Assembly: GCF_023278565.1 (NCBI RefSeq)
Contig: NC_064679.1
Coordinates: 992,001-1,056,000, forward strand
DNA length: 64,000 nt
Direction of reading: 5' to 3'
DNA from: Colletotrichum lupini
Taxonomy: Eukaryota > Ascomycota > Sordariomycetes > Glomerellales > Glomerellaceae
Shown here piece after piece: positions 44,311-55,229 of this stretch (within the stretch, counting starts at the first letter, position 1; each line of letters starts with the position of its first letter). The notes below the pieces were generated by a model. It was not told the DNA's origin. It searched no databases and was given only the letters and a program-made list of their open reading frames with translations. A program made the translations under genes and the position numbers.

Positions 44311-45385
44311 CTTGTCATCCAGCGCAAGTGCAGACGATTCCAGCGGATTGGGTCGATGTCAGTGCGGGTGCAGCACGAAGGCGCCGTTGAGATGAACGCG
44401 AAAAGAGATGATGGTAGGAGGCGGAGCTGTTGTTGGTCAGGGAGGCGCAGCAAAGGTGCGGAGCGGAGCTCGCTTCCAGCAGCTTGCGATTGGTCGAGCG
44501 ATGCGATTCGTAACTTGCGACGAATTGAGTTATGCAATACGCAAAGCGAGAGCAAGAACGGGAGAAATAAGGTACGCCTTTCTGCACCAGTGAATCTCTT
44601 GCCAGAGGCAGAGAGATAGGCGGACGGTTGGACGGGGCGTACGAGCTGCCCGCGGGACCCGGTTCTCGGGGTTTCTGGGTTTTTAGGCCACGATATTTAT
44701 CTCGAAATGACACCTGAAATGACGCGCAGGTCTCAAAGTTGGGTGAATTCGGGCTTTCTCCTAATTCACGTTGTCGAGGTAGCTGAAAACGTCGTGTTCT
44801 GTGGGTTTTCTGGGGCAGGGGGTGCGGTCGAGGACTCTTGGATTCCCGCACTCCGCGGTTGGCAGGCGCATGGCAGGCGCATGGCAGATGCGCGGACAAG
44901 GGGTCTTGGCGTCCCGCCCTACCGGCGCCCCAGTGCGGGACGGAAGGCGCTGGGCCACCGGCGCAATCGATCTGCGCGTGAACCTAGACCGGCCCGGGGC
45001 GAGATTGACCTCCTTTCTCTGCCTGCTGCCCATTTCGGCAGGCGAAGCCATGAGTAGGTTTGTTTTGAGACGCGAGCTTCGTGTTTTGAAAAGAGCCTCC
45101 AGCGCTGCTTTTTTTTTCGAGCCGTGCGTGGAGGAAGCTTTCCCTGCCCTGTCTTCGTCTCAGTCTTTCCCTTTTCTGCATCTACTACGCGGCAGCGGGC
45201 AACAACACCATCCTTATACTTTGCTCGCCCCGTCTGAACCTCGCACCTTTCATCCCTTTTTGATCTCGTCTGCTCCTTCCCACACTTTCTAAGTACATAA
45301 ATCGTGTGTCTCCTCCCCCCTCTCCCACCGGCCTGCTGCTCTTGCTCGATACTCGCATTTCTTCGCGAGACGCAGATCAAGCACG
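44311..45385. promoter_or_regulatory. Bidirectional promoter between the Zn2Cys6 regulator and the ABC transporter
   Basis: 1,075 bases between two divergent start codons. The right half is CT-rich, as in leaders of highly expressed fungal genes. An 11-base unit GGCAGGCGCAT is repeated at 44861 and 44872, with a third diverged copy (GGCAGATGCGC) at 44883. Palindromic CGG/CCG triplets occur near 44930-45000 (for example CCGGCGCAATCG and CCGGCCCGGGG) and could bind a Zn2Cys6 dimer; this is motif-level only. Confidence 0.45.
44861..44893 (+). repeat. 11-base tandem repeat in the divergent promoter
   Basis: GGCAGGCGCAT twice exactly, then a diverged GGCAGATGCGC. Confidence 0.6.
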
Positions 45386-48300
45386 ATGGAGAAGGCAGGT
45401 GTCTCCTCGAGCTCTGCATCCGCCGAATCAGCAAAGATCTCGAACAAAACCGACGGCAAGACGACGACAGGTTTCGGGGGATTTCTGGTGCGGCACTCTT
45501 TTTATGTGATGGGACTGGCAGGCAGACGGACTAACACCGTGGCAGAGAGTCTTCAAGTATGGAGAACCGATCGACTATGCCCTCGAGGCAGTCGGCATTC
45601 TTGCTGCCATTGCCTCTGGCGTGGCCCTGGCGATGATGAACCTGATTATTGGTGGTATGATGAACCTGATGAGCGACTTCTCATCCATCACGGCAGACCC
45701 TGATAAGTTCATGGCCAAAGTCAGCAAGAACGCGTACGGAACCTGTGCAACGCGTCCTGATTCTAAAAGTTATCTGACTATTTCTCAGACTCTATTTCGT
45801 TTACATTGGCATCGCCCGATTCGCCACGACTTACGTCTACTCCGCACTCTTCACCTACGTCGCCTTCAAGCTTACCCGCAACGTTCGACGAACATACCTC
45901 CAGGCCGCCTTGAGCCAAGAAATCAGCTTCTTCGATCACGGAACTGCTGGCTCTATTGCGATGCAAGCCACTACGAACGGCAAACTGATTCAATCAGGAA
46001 TCGCTGAGAAGCTCGGCCTCTTCTTCTCCTCCATCTCCACATTCGTCGCCGCCTTCATCATTGCTTTCGTCAGCCAGTAGAAGCTGACTCTAATCATCAG
46101 CTGTATTGTGCCGGCGATTATTGTGGTCAGCGGAGGAATGGCAGCTCTCGACTCAGGGCTCGAGACTAAGATCCTCCAGATCAACGCAGAGGCAGGAACC
46201 TATGCCGAAAGCGCTCTTGGAAGCATTCGCGCTATCAAAGCCTTCAGCCTTGAATCCCGCATCATGCACAAGTACAGCTCCTACCTTGGCAACTCTCGTG
46301 CCATTGGGGCGAAGAAAAGTCCCATCTACGGTGTCATGTTCGGCTGGCAGTACTTCATTGTCTACGCAGGCATGGCCTTGGCGTTTTGGCAAGGAATCGC
46401 CATGATAGCCCGCAAGGAGGTGGACGGTGTTGGCACAGTATTCACGTCAGTTTCCCGCGAATCGACAATTTCCTTCTGCTAACCGTGATTTCTGCAGAGT
46501 TCTCTTCTCGGTCATTATCGCCTCAACATCCATCAACGGTATCGCTCCTCACATAATGGCGTTCAGTCGCGCGGCAACATCTGCTTCCGAACTTTTCGCC
46601 TTGATCGACAGGCACTCCGAGATCAACCCCTTCGACGAAACCGGCAAGGTCCCTGACACCGTATCCGGCCACATCGACATTCGAGGGCTTACCTTCAGCT
46701 ATCCTACACGACCCGACACTCGAGTTCTGCAAGATTACTCTCTCAGCATTCCCGCTGGCAAGGTCACAGCTCTCGTGGTATGTTTTGCGGTCCCTCGAAT
46801 GTCAGAATCCCACACTAAATACAACGCAGGGAACCAGTGGCTCTGGTAAAAGCACCATTATCGGCCTCCTGGAGAGATGGTATGACCCCGCCTCCGGTTC
46901 TATTCACCTCGATGGAACCAATATCCGTGACTTGAGTCTCGGCTGGCTACGCACCACTATGAGACTAGTTCAACAGGTACGGCAAAGCCCACGATAGACA
47001 TCAGTATATCCGGGAGTGTCAAGTGCTGACCAGCCACAGGAACCTGTTCTCTTCAACGGCACGGTCTTTGAGAACATTATCAATGGTCTAGTTGGAACTC
47101 CTTGGGAGACGGCTTCGAAAGAAGACCAGATGGAGCGCGTGAGACAAGCTGCTAAGATTGCGTTCGCTGATGAGTTCATCACCAACCTCACCGAAGGCTA
47201 CGACACACGCATCGGCGAGCGAGGTGGGTTATTGTCTGGCGGCCAAAAGCAACGCATTGCTATCGCTCGAAGTGTCATCTCTGAGCCAAAGATTCTTCTG
47301 CTCGACGAAGCGACGAGTGCCCTGGACCCTCACGCCGAAGGCATTGTACAACAAGCCCTAGACAGCGCCTCGAAAGACCGGACGACAGTGGTCATTGCCC
47401 ACAAGCTTGCCACAATTCGCAACGCAGACAACATCGTGGTCATGTCCAAAGGAAGGATTGTTGAGCAAGGAAAGCATGATGAGTTGGTAGCACTCAATGG
47501 AACCTACGCGAAGCTGGTCAAGGCTCAAGACCTGTCCATCAAGGAGAAGAGCAGCCATGATAATAGCTCTGAGGACGACTCGACCGAGGCGGCTGAGCCT
47601 GTTCAATCGCTCGCCAAGTACGACACCGAAGTCGCCCAGCGTCTCACTTCGTTCAAGAACATGGAAGACTTCAAACTCTACAAGCAGACTGGATTGGTCC
47701 ACACAATCGGTAAACTGATTCGTTCAACTCCGGAGCTTAGGATGTGGTACGGAACGGTTTTCATCGTGTGTATACTGGGAGGTGAGTTGAGCTTAGCGAA
47801 GAAGCATCGGCATGAGCTAATCCAGCATCAGCTGCTGTTTACCCTGGACAGACGCTTCTGTTGTCCAAGGTCATGGATGTCTTCTCGTCGCCGGATATGG
47901 TCAAGAGCGGTGAATTTGTTGCCTTGATGTACTTCGTCATGTCAATCGGCACCATCATTGTGTATTTCATCATGGGATGGGCGACGAACATTATTGCTCA
48001 GGTAAGCTTCTTTGGTTTGTTCTATTTCGCATCGAGTCACTAACTCCTTAAGACCCTCAGCCAGAAAGTCCGCAAAGGTCTCCTGGGCGGTATGCTCAAG
48101 CAAGATCTTCGCTTTTTCGACAGAGCAGAGAACACGGTCGGCGCGCTCAACAGTCGCATCGACTCAATGGCCCAAGCTGTGCTCGAACTGATGGGCTTCA
48201 ATGTCGCCCTCGTCTTTCTTTCCTTTTTCAACGTGGTCGCTAGCAGCATCCTTGCTATCGCAATCTCCTGGAAGCTCGGCCTTGTCGGTGTCTTCGCCGG

Positions 48301-49733
48301 TATGCCTCCGCTGCTTGGTGCAGGCTTTGCTCGTATCCGCATCGAGACAAAGCTAGACTCCAAGGTGGACGAGAAGTTTTCGAAGAGTGCCTCTCTAGCA
48401 TCCGAAACTGACAATGCAATCCGAACGGTCTCATCGCTAGCGATAGAGAAAAGTGTCATCAGGAGATACACCGGCGAGCTGGACAACGCCATCTCCAGCT
48501 CGACCATGCCTCTCTTCAACATGATGATCTGGTTCGCCCTTACTCAATCCATTGAGTTTTTTATCCTGGCGCTTGGCTTTTGGTAAGCACACTACTGTTC
48601 TCGCCCTCCCGTCTGCTTTTTGGACTAACAAATCAGGTGGGGATCTAAACTCGTTTCTCAGGGAGAGGTCTCATTCTCTCAATTCATTGTTTCCTTCATG
48701 GGTGTCTTCTTTTCAGGACAAGCCGCAGGCATGATCTTCAGCTTTTCCAGCAGTAAGTACCAGTCCCCGATGGGGATCTTCGATTACTGACCGCATGGCA
48801 CCATCAGGCTTCACCAAAGCAAACGCTGCTGCAAACTACTACTTCTGGCTCACGAGTCTTGAGCCAACGATCCAGGACACAGATGACAACCAGGAGAAGG
48901 GCCCATCGAATGGCTGTAGCTCCATTGACTTTGAAAACGTCCAGTTTTCATACCCCTTGGCCCCAGACAGCCGCGTCCTCAAGGGTGTTTCTCTCACAGT
49001 GAGTCTTTCCATCTGCTTGAGATGGTCCAGCTCAACTAACAACCGTCAGATCGATTGCGGCCAATTTGTGGCATTTGTGGGTGCTTCCGGTTGCGGCAAA
49101 AGTACAATGATCTCACTACTCGAACGCTTCTATGACCCAACCAGCGGGGCCATCACCATCGACAACTCCGCTCCCCTCACGGCCATCTCTCCTCGCCTCT
49201 ATCGCAACAAACTCGCTTTAGTCCAACAAGAACCCACCCTCTTCCCCGGCAGCATTCGGGAGAACATCGCAGCCGGAATCGATATTGGTCCTGAAGAGCA
49301 AGTCGACGATGCCGTAATTGAAGAAGCATGTCGGGCTGCCAACGCATGGGACTTTGTGAGCTCCCTTCCCGAAGGTCTCAACACGCCGTGTGGTCAAGGA
49401 GGCAACCAGCTTTCAGGAGGACAGAGACAACGCATCGCTATCGCTAGAGCGCTGGTCAGGAATCCCAGCGTCATTCTACTGGATGAAGCCACCAGTGCCT
49501 TGGACACGGAGTCGGAGAAGGTGGTTCAAAAGGCTTTGATGGAGGCAGCCGCAACGGGGGATCGCATCACCATCGCGGTGGCGCACCGCCTCTCGACGGT
49601 CCGTGATGCCAACCGGATTTGCGTCTTCTACGGCGGGCGCATTGTGGAATCGGGTACCCATAATGAACTGATTGAGCAGGGAGGCATGTACAAAAAGATG
49701 TGTGAGGCCCAGAGTCTGGATAGAGCGGCTTAG
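45386..49733 (+). CDS. Full-length ABCB (MDR-type) ABC transporter, interrupted by one in-frame TAG
   Basis: Eleven exons: 45386-45487, 45546-45733, 45789-46445, 46498-46777, 46830-46976, 47040-47781, 47832-48001, 48053-48582, 48637-48752, 48808-48998, 49050-49733. They give 1,268 codons in the order TMD1-NBD1-TMD2-NBD2. NBD1 has Walker [10 protein letters not shown] (from residue 410), signature [14 protein letters not shown] and Walker [15 protein letters not shown]2 has GASGCGKST (from about 1052), [14 protein letters not shown] and [12 protein letters not shown]-loops and the His of the H-loops (IAHKLAT, VAHRLST) are present. ATP hydrolysis would drive export of hydrophobic compounds from the plasma membrane. 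The only defect is TAG at 46078-46080, codon 194, inside TMD1 (AFVSQ-stop-KLTLIIS), where relatives usually have Trp. All other exons are intact, so the break is recent, an error, or corrected in mRNA. Confidence 0.92.
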
Positions 49734-50949
49734 ACGTGGATGTGAACGAACGTGAATCCGAGTTCGGCGCGGCGATTTTCGTCATCTGCATGACATGGCG
49801 AGCAATAATTCGCTTTCACTTCTTGTAAGATCTAGATTTTTAGAATACCCAGGAGTGAGCTGTCTCCTCCGGATTGCCGTAATAGGAAAGTAGTTGTTAA
49901 ATAGTACTTTCGCCGCGAAGGAACGACACCTAGAGAGGCGGCCCAGCGCTATTCGACTCACCCGCGTCTGTCTGGCGCCTTCATTTCCGTGGCACTATGG
50001 TCATATTCATGCATCACCGTCCTCTCGCTTGTCAACCTCCCATCCGGTGTTGAGTAGTTCACGAACACAATTGCTAAATCTGTAGGGCTAGATCTGTAGA
50101 GCTAAATCTGTAGAAAATCAAAAGCAGCCGGTACTCCATGTATGAAGTGCCGGGCACGACGGTTGTCGTCTGGAATGACTGGCTGCCGCGCGCTCTCACT
50201 ACGCAGATGGACTTTGGCCAGCCATTCGCTGACGCATCAAATGTTAGACGTAGTTGATAAAATTTCCAGGTCTGTATATCTCCAATCCACGGCAGTCAAA
50301 AGTAGAACGTCAAACGTGCTCTTTGTCACGCCGTAGAGATGGAAGCTTACGCCGGGGCCTCTCACGGCCATCTTGGCTGTGCAGTCAATCCAGGACCATC
50401 GGAAAAATTGAACTTAGGGAAACATTTGAGACCACTGAAGTTTCCTGGGTACTTCTGATGTTGAGCTACCTTACCTTGGCGTAGGTATAAGGACCATTGT
50501 GGACAGCTTCGCCGTTCATCACAAGTGAGACCTCTACAGCGTAAGGCAGTCTATGCATGTCAGCGTCTAACTATATGTAGATGATAGTCACCAGTGTACG
50601 GTTACAGGCTGCCGTAGCCGGCCCGGCGCCAGCCCTGAATGATCTCCCCACGCTCCCCAACACGTTCAGACACTAGCCGAAAACGCCACACCGCAGCACA
50701 TGCTAAGCCCTGCAGTCCTGGGCGATCGGCTGGCGGTGTTTTGCAAGGCAGACAAAACCATCTGCACATCCATGCCTGTGAAGTGCCTGTGAATGGGCAA
50801 AAGGAATGCCAGAGAACCAAGCTATTGTAGCATCTACTAGTTGCGGTTGAACAGGATCATTTTGAGATAGACGCCAAATTTTCAAGATACAGACAGATGC
50901 GTGAGGATCTCGTTCTTAGCTACTGGGTTACATAGAGCTCACGCATGTA
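49734..50949. other. Spacer with 3' flank of the ABC gene
   Basis: No supportable gene. It contains a short 14-base tandem repeat near 50073. Confidence 0.45.
50073..50114 (+). repeat. Three 14-base tandem repeats
   Basis: Units GCTAAATCTGTAGG, GCTAGATCTGTAGA and GCTAAATCTGTAGA in direct tandem. Confidence 0.75.
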
Positions 50950-51460
50950 CAGTGGGGTGTCAAAAGTTCGTGTGCAGCGCACAGTATCCCGCAAAAGTAC
51001 TACTTTTCAACAGCGAATAAAAACTTCAATATAACAAGAAAGAAAAATCAAATATTACTATATAACTAATTAGCTATTAAATTAGTATACATCTAAGTTG
51101 CATTACGTTTTACTCAATTATAAAAGCGTTAAATAAATGTTTTAAAAAATAGGTTTTAAGAGATTTTTATTATAGTGGGTTATAGGGCCTTTTAAGTGCG
51201 AATAGTACTGTACCTCTTAATTAATTCTTTTTTATATTATATTCTACCTTTATATTATATTATAAAGTACTAATATAACGTGTTTTAAATTATATAAAAA
51301 TAGTTTTATATACTTTATATACTTAAGTATTTTAATAAAAATTTTAAATTATATTATTTATACCTAAGTTAGGAAGATATCTATAGTAATAAAGAGACGT
51401 AGTTAGTGGGCTATAGGTGACGCACTGGGAGGGTGTACACGAACTTTTGGCACCCTACTG
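50950..51460. mobile_element. 511-base Tc1/mariner-type MITE, RIP-mutated
   Basis: It is bounded by 27-base terminal inverted repeats (50950-50976 and 51434-51460) that start CAGT, flanked on both sides by TA, the target duplication of Tc1/mariner elements. The arms differ at three positions, all transitions. The interior is very A/T-rich with many TpA steps and no frame for a transposase, so this is a non-autonomous copy that has also been hit by RIP-like mutation. Its left end is 1.2 kb from the ABC gene's stop. Confidence 0.85.
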
Positions 51461-51938
51461 TATTATCCAGGCGGGCCAGGAGACAGCCAGGTACCTAACG
51501 ATGTCTCAATTCCTGCGCCGCATACCTCATTTTTGCAACAAATTCGGGGTTCTAGCGGTGACCAATCAGCGGCTGCCACTCGAACAAAAGTAGAGTGACA
51601 TGAATTCTCTTCTTCAGGCTTAGTGCCTGATAGCGCTCACTGCCTCCAGCGTATTTTCCAAACTGAGAATAGCCTCCTTCTGTCAGTCACGACGTCACTG
51701 TCACCCAAATATGCTATATATCAGTTCCCAAGTGACGCCGAGACGCCAAATCTCTCAGCTTCATCACGATCTCGCGAAAAAATAGTTGAACGAGGCCATC
51801 ACCACTCATAACTTCCTCAACGCTAACGAAGCTACAGACACAGCCAACTTTCTCTCCCACGAAAGATTGTACAAGTTATTCCATTCCATCAGAGCACTAC
51901 AATAGCAGCATACCGACCATTCCCAAACCATACCCATC
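51461..51938. other. Promoter of the PPGY-motif protein gene
   Basis: Leader-like sequence rich in CAAC/CATC precedes the start codon; nothing else is seen. Confidence 0.45.
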
Positions 51939-52766
51939 ATGAGTTCAGTCTCGTCTGGAAGCTCGGACTACAACGACGCGCCACCTGGTTACAAGGAAGC
52001 AATCGATTCGGGAAGCTTCGTGTCACCAAGCGACAGCGGCATAATCAGCCAGCTCGACATCCAAGCCATTGGCTATGACACAACCCAGGCCCTCACGGGC
52101 AACAAGCTGGAGGATATCCCGGTGTGTCGCGTTGGCTCAGGCGAGCTAGAGTACACATCCATCCGGCTAAAGAAGAGCTCCAACTCCTGCGCTCTCGTCC
52201 GCGGTTCCGACTCTACCCAGACACCTCTGATATCGACAATCTACCGTTGGGGCCCCGGCCGACGTCCCAGAATGAAGATCCTAGCACCGGGAACTACCGC
52301 CACGGTGGAAGAGGCGATCAACTCGGATCACCTCGTCTGCGAGGTAGTCGAGGTCAAAAGCCGCAACATGATGTCGCGCACGCAGGAATTCAAGACGTCT
52401 TTCGGCACATTTGAGTGGCGCTACGGCGGGCGCGACGAGCGCAAGGAAGCCTCCGAGGCGTCCTCCCTCTTGGTCTTGGAGCGTACTGACGACGCCGCCA
52501 CGGCCTTGGCTGGTAATAGTGGCAAGGTGGGCAAGCACGGCGTCCCGGTCGCGCAGCTTGTGCGCAACAAGGAGCTCCGTACCCAAGGCACGAGTCGCTG
52601 GATGGGCGGCAACGGCGGGCGTTTGATTATGAACCTTGGAATGTGGGCGGATGATAAGAAAACGATGACCAAGGACGCCGAAGCTTTCGTCGTCGCCAGC
52701 TGTATCCTCATGCTCAAACGAGAGGCTGATCGGTTCAAGGACAACACAGTTGCCGCCGTTGTCTAA
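51939..52766 (+). CDS. Conserved fungal protein with N-terminal PPGY motif, possibly tubby/LURP-one-like
   Basis: A single exon of 275 residues starting at CATCATGAGTTC. The first 45 residues are disordered and Ser-rich, and include DAPPGYKEA, a PPxY motif of the kind bound by WW domains (for example of Rsp5/Nedd4 ubiquitin ligases). The rest alternates beta-strands: IPVCRVGSGELEYTSIRLKK, FKTSFGTFEWRYGG and ASSLLVLERT, then a C-terminal hydrophobic helix (AFVVASCILMLKREADR). This strand-rich body ending in a helix resembles the tubby/LURP-one fold, but I cannot confirm it. No signal peptide is seen. A cytosolic, membrane-associated adaptor would fit. Family assignment is tentative; the gene itself is well supported by codon use. 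Confidence 0.7.
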   Translation: MSSVSSGSSDYNDAPPGYKEAIDSGSFVSPSDSGIISQLDIQAIGYDTTQALTGNKLEDIPVCRVGSGELEYTSIRLKKSSNSCALVRGSDSTQTPLISTIYRWGPGRRPRMKILAPGTTATVEEAINSDHLVCEVVEVKSRNMMSRTQEFKTSFGTFEWRYGGRDERKEASEASSLLVLERTDDAATALAGNSGKVGKHGVPVAQLVRNKELRTQGTSRWMGGNGGRLIMNLGMWADDKKTMTKDAEAFVVASCILMLKREADRFKDNTVAAVV

Positions 52767-53876
52767 GTGAGATGAGATCGTGCGTGTGTAGACGATGAGA
52801 CTATTTATGAGGAGGCCTGTGAACGGCGAATGGGTTTTTTTTTTCCTCTTTCTGTTTTTTCTTTTTTTCAAAAAACAACAACAACAACATAGCGTCAGGT
52901 GTGGAAGGAAGTGCTCACGAAGGTTGCGTTGATATCCTGATGGTATTCGGGTTTTTTCTAGCACTTAGGAACACTAGACCGTTTTGAATCAAACTCAAAT
53001 CAAACCTTGAATCAATACGCTTTTGTTTGCAAATACAAGTCTGATAAATGCAGGGGGCCATACGATGGAAGCCGATGCACGTTACTTGCAACAGCTACCT
53101 TACACGTGGTAGTTACTTGAATCGCAGAAGGGCATGAGTATTCAATCAAAGACTTTCCATGGGATTTTGTTTAGAGAAATGAATCCAGGTCACTCAACTT
53201 TTGGTTCCAGTGGAAGGGTTAAGGGAAGCCAAGCGCGGGTTCAAGCATAGTTGCGACTCACCCGGAAGAGGCTCGGCATGGAATGAGCAAAGGAGGCATC
53301 GCATTCTTCCAATGCTTCATAGAAAATGATAGACGCTCATTCAAGTGCACAAGCATGGTGGATTACTTAAAGTCTGATGGTTACTAGTATGATTTGTCTG
53401 CTTGAAAGGATGGCGTCAGTTTACAAGGGCCAGAGAAGCATTTAAGAAAGTGGTTCAATGTCAAGTCCCTGTTGAGGCACTCTCTACTATAGTCCGTGGC
53501 AGTAAATCGAAAATTGTAGAAGTATTCTTTCGTCGACCTTGGCAGACGGCCGGTTTCAATCCTGCCGTTTCTGGCACCGTCGAGTTTGAAGGAATTGGCT
53601 TGGGAGAAAGGCAATAATGCACTACATAGAAGTCGCCTTTGACTGGAGATGATGCAGTACTCGGCGTTGAGACATCTTCCCTTCCAAGGATGCGCAACAG
53701 AAGATTTGGGAACCCATTTCTGGTTGTTTCCAAACCACAGACAGCAGCCTTTTCAAGTTGGAACGTTCTGCTCTCAGACTACTTTACCTGCCCAATAGCC
53801 TCCATTTGTCAACCATGAAGCATCCAAGCCTCATGGTATTATCACTTGTTAGTCTTCCAAATTCCGACGCATCACC
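52767..53876. other. Spacer without a supportable gene
   Basis: Starts with T-runs and an (AAC)n microsatellite near 52873-52889. Frames up to 90 codons show no domain. Confidence 0.45.
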
Positions 53877-54931
53877 ATGGCTCCGCCAGGTATTACCGGT
53901 AATTCTTCGCGCAAAAGATCAGCTTCACCGTTACCTAGCGATGAAAATCATCGTTACGAGTTACGCAGCAAGGCAAAGGTAGTTTTCCTATTTTGTCATC
54001 GATCCCACGCTTCTAAACATCACTCAACGGGACTTGCTAATTGACTTCCACTTGTTAATTGATTTGTCCCTGGCCACCGAATGAAAAGCTAACATCCTCA
54101 AGAAAGCGAAAGTTGGCCAGAAGCTAGGTTTCTTGTAAGTCTCCACGTCGAATGTGTAAAGTGGGCTTATGCTGACAAGAACGTCCTAGATCACTGCCAG
54201 CCGAGTTACGCAACATGGTCTATGATCTCACTCTCGTACAAAGACGAATCATCATCAACTGTGATCGTCGCAACATGCGTTTTCGACACAATCGAAACCA
54301 TCCTGTCTCTGGTCCTCTCTTACGCACCTGCAAGACGGTTTACGCTGATGCCAGAGCTCTAATGTACTCAGCCACATTCGAGCTTGAGAACATGGATTAC
54401 CTCGAGAAATGGCTGAGAACCCTCGGTTCAGGAGCTGTCGACATACGAGACATCAGATTGACACGGTCATTCCAAGCATCCTCCGCTCAACGTTACGGAG
54501 TTAATCTTCCGGTGTGGAACCAGCGAGATTACAGAGCTACCACGCGACAGGTTGCCAAACTCCTCAGTGGCTGCCGACATCTCGTAAATCTGGACTTGGG
54601 CTTCTCGTACACTACGAAGTACCAGACGACGCCCCTCATTGAGAACAAAGATAACCCTGCGTACTGGCAAAAGGAGGCACGACTTCTTGCCGAAATGGTG
54701 TTCCGCGATTTGTTCGTCCTGCTAGTAGCGGCTAAGGCTTCCGGCAAGACAGTGGACCAAGTGGCGAGCTTACCCCAGAACTTTAAGTGTGCCATATCAC
54801 TCCGTCCCCGCAAGGTGGGGAATGGCCATCCACAACGAGAAACAGCTTGTCACATGAAGTTATTGATTGCGAAGTACATCGGAAATCGATCACACCCCCG
54901 GAAACCAGATAGCCCAGCTTCTTTGGCATAG
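53877..54931 (+). CDS. F-box-like fungal protein (LPAELRNMVYDL motif)
   Basis: 291 residues in three exons: 53877-53978, 54103-54134 and 54190-54931. The start ATG is in CACCATGGCT. Exon 1 encodes a basic leader (MAPPGITGNSSRKRSASPLP). Exon 2 is only 32 bases (KAKVGQKLGF). The second intron, GTAAGT to CCTAG, joins in phase 2 to give FLSLPAELRNMVYDLTL, the signature of a large family of Pezizomycotina F-box-like/2EXR proteins. LLRTCKTVYADARALMYSATFEL follows, also typical. Such proteins are thought to bind Skp1 or act as adaptors, but most are uncharacterised. Clean splicing of three exons argues that the gene is alive. A second, separate frame lies directly downstream and may be a former C-terminal extension. 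Confidence 0.8.
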
Positions 54932-54938
54932 TACATCT

Positions 54939-55229
54939 ATGTCACAGCAACTGGATGCTGGATGAGCATCAACGGCTAAAGATGTGTCGAGTTTACTGGA
55001 AAGCGAGCAGCGTTCCAGCAATTGGAATGCCCTCAATGATATCCGGTTATACGCGACAGAACGAGCAGATAGCGGCGTCACAGGCACCACAAGCATCGCA
55101 GGCGAGATGAATCGTGCAGTTGAGCATTTGATAACACCGGGAAACACGGCATCTGCTTGGGCAGCAGCAGATGAAGACTGGCAGCGGATTAGGAAGAAAG
55201 TTGAAGGTCAAAAGCATCATAGCTATTGA
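54939..55229 (+). pseudogene. Coding-like frame interrupted by TGA, downstream of the F-box-like gene
   Basis: From the ATG at 54939 the frame reads MSQQLDAG, TGA (54963-54965), then ASTAKDVSSLLESEQRSSNW and on to EDWQRIRKKVEGQKHHSY and TGA. The sequence is helical, polar and coding-like. It is in a different frame from the F-box-like gene and begins 8 bases after its stop. It may be a decayed C-terminal part of that gene or a small broken gene. No splice pair that joins the two convincingly was found. Confidence 0.3.

Noticed and set aside
47782..47851. Apparent frameshift between ABC exons 6 and 7
   Set aside because: Using the CAG at 47849-47851 as acceptor breaks the frame, but the AG at 47830-47831 gives a 50-base intron and restores [15 protein letters not shown], typical of the family.
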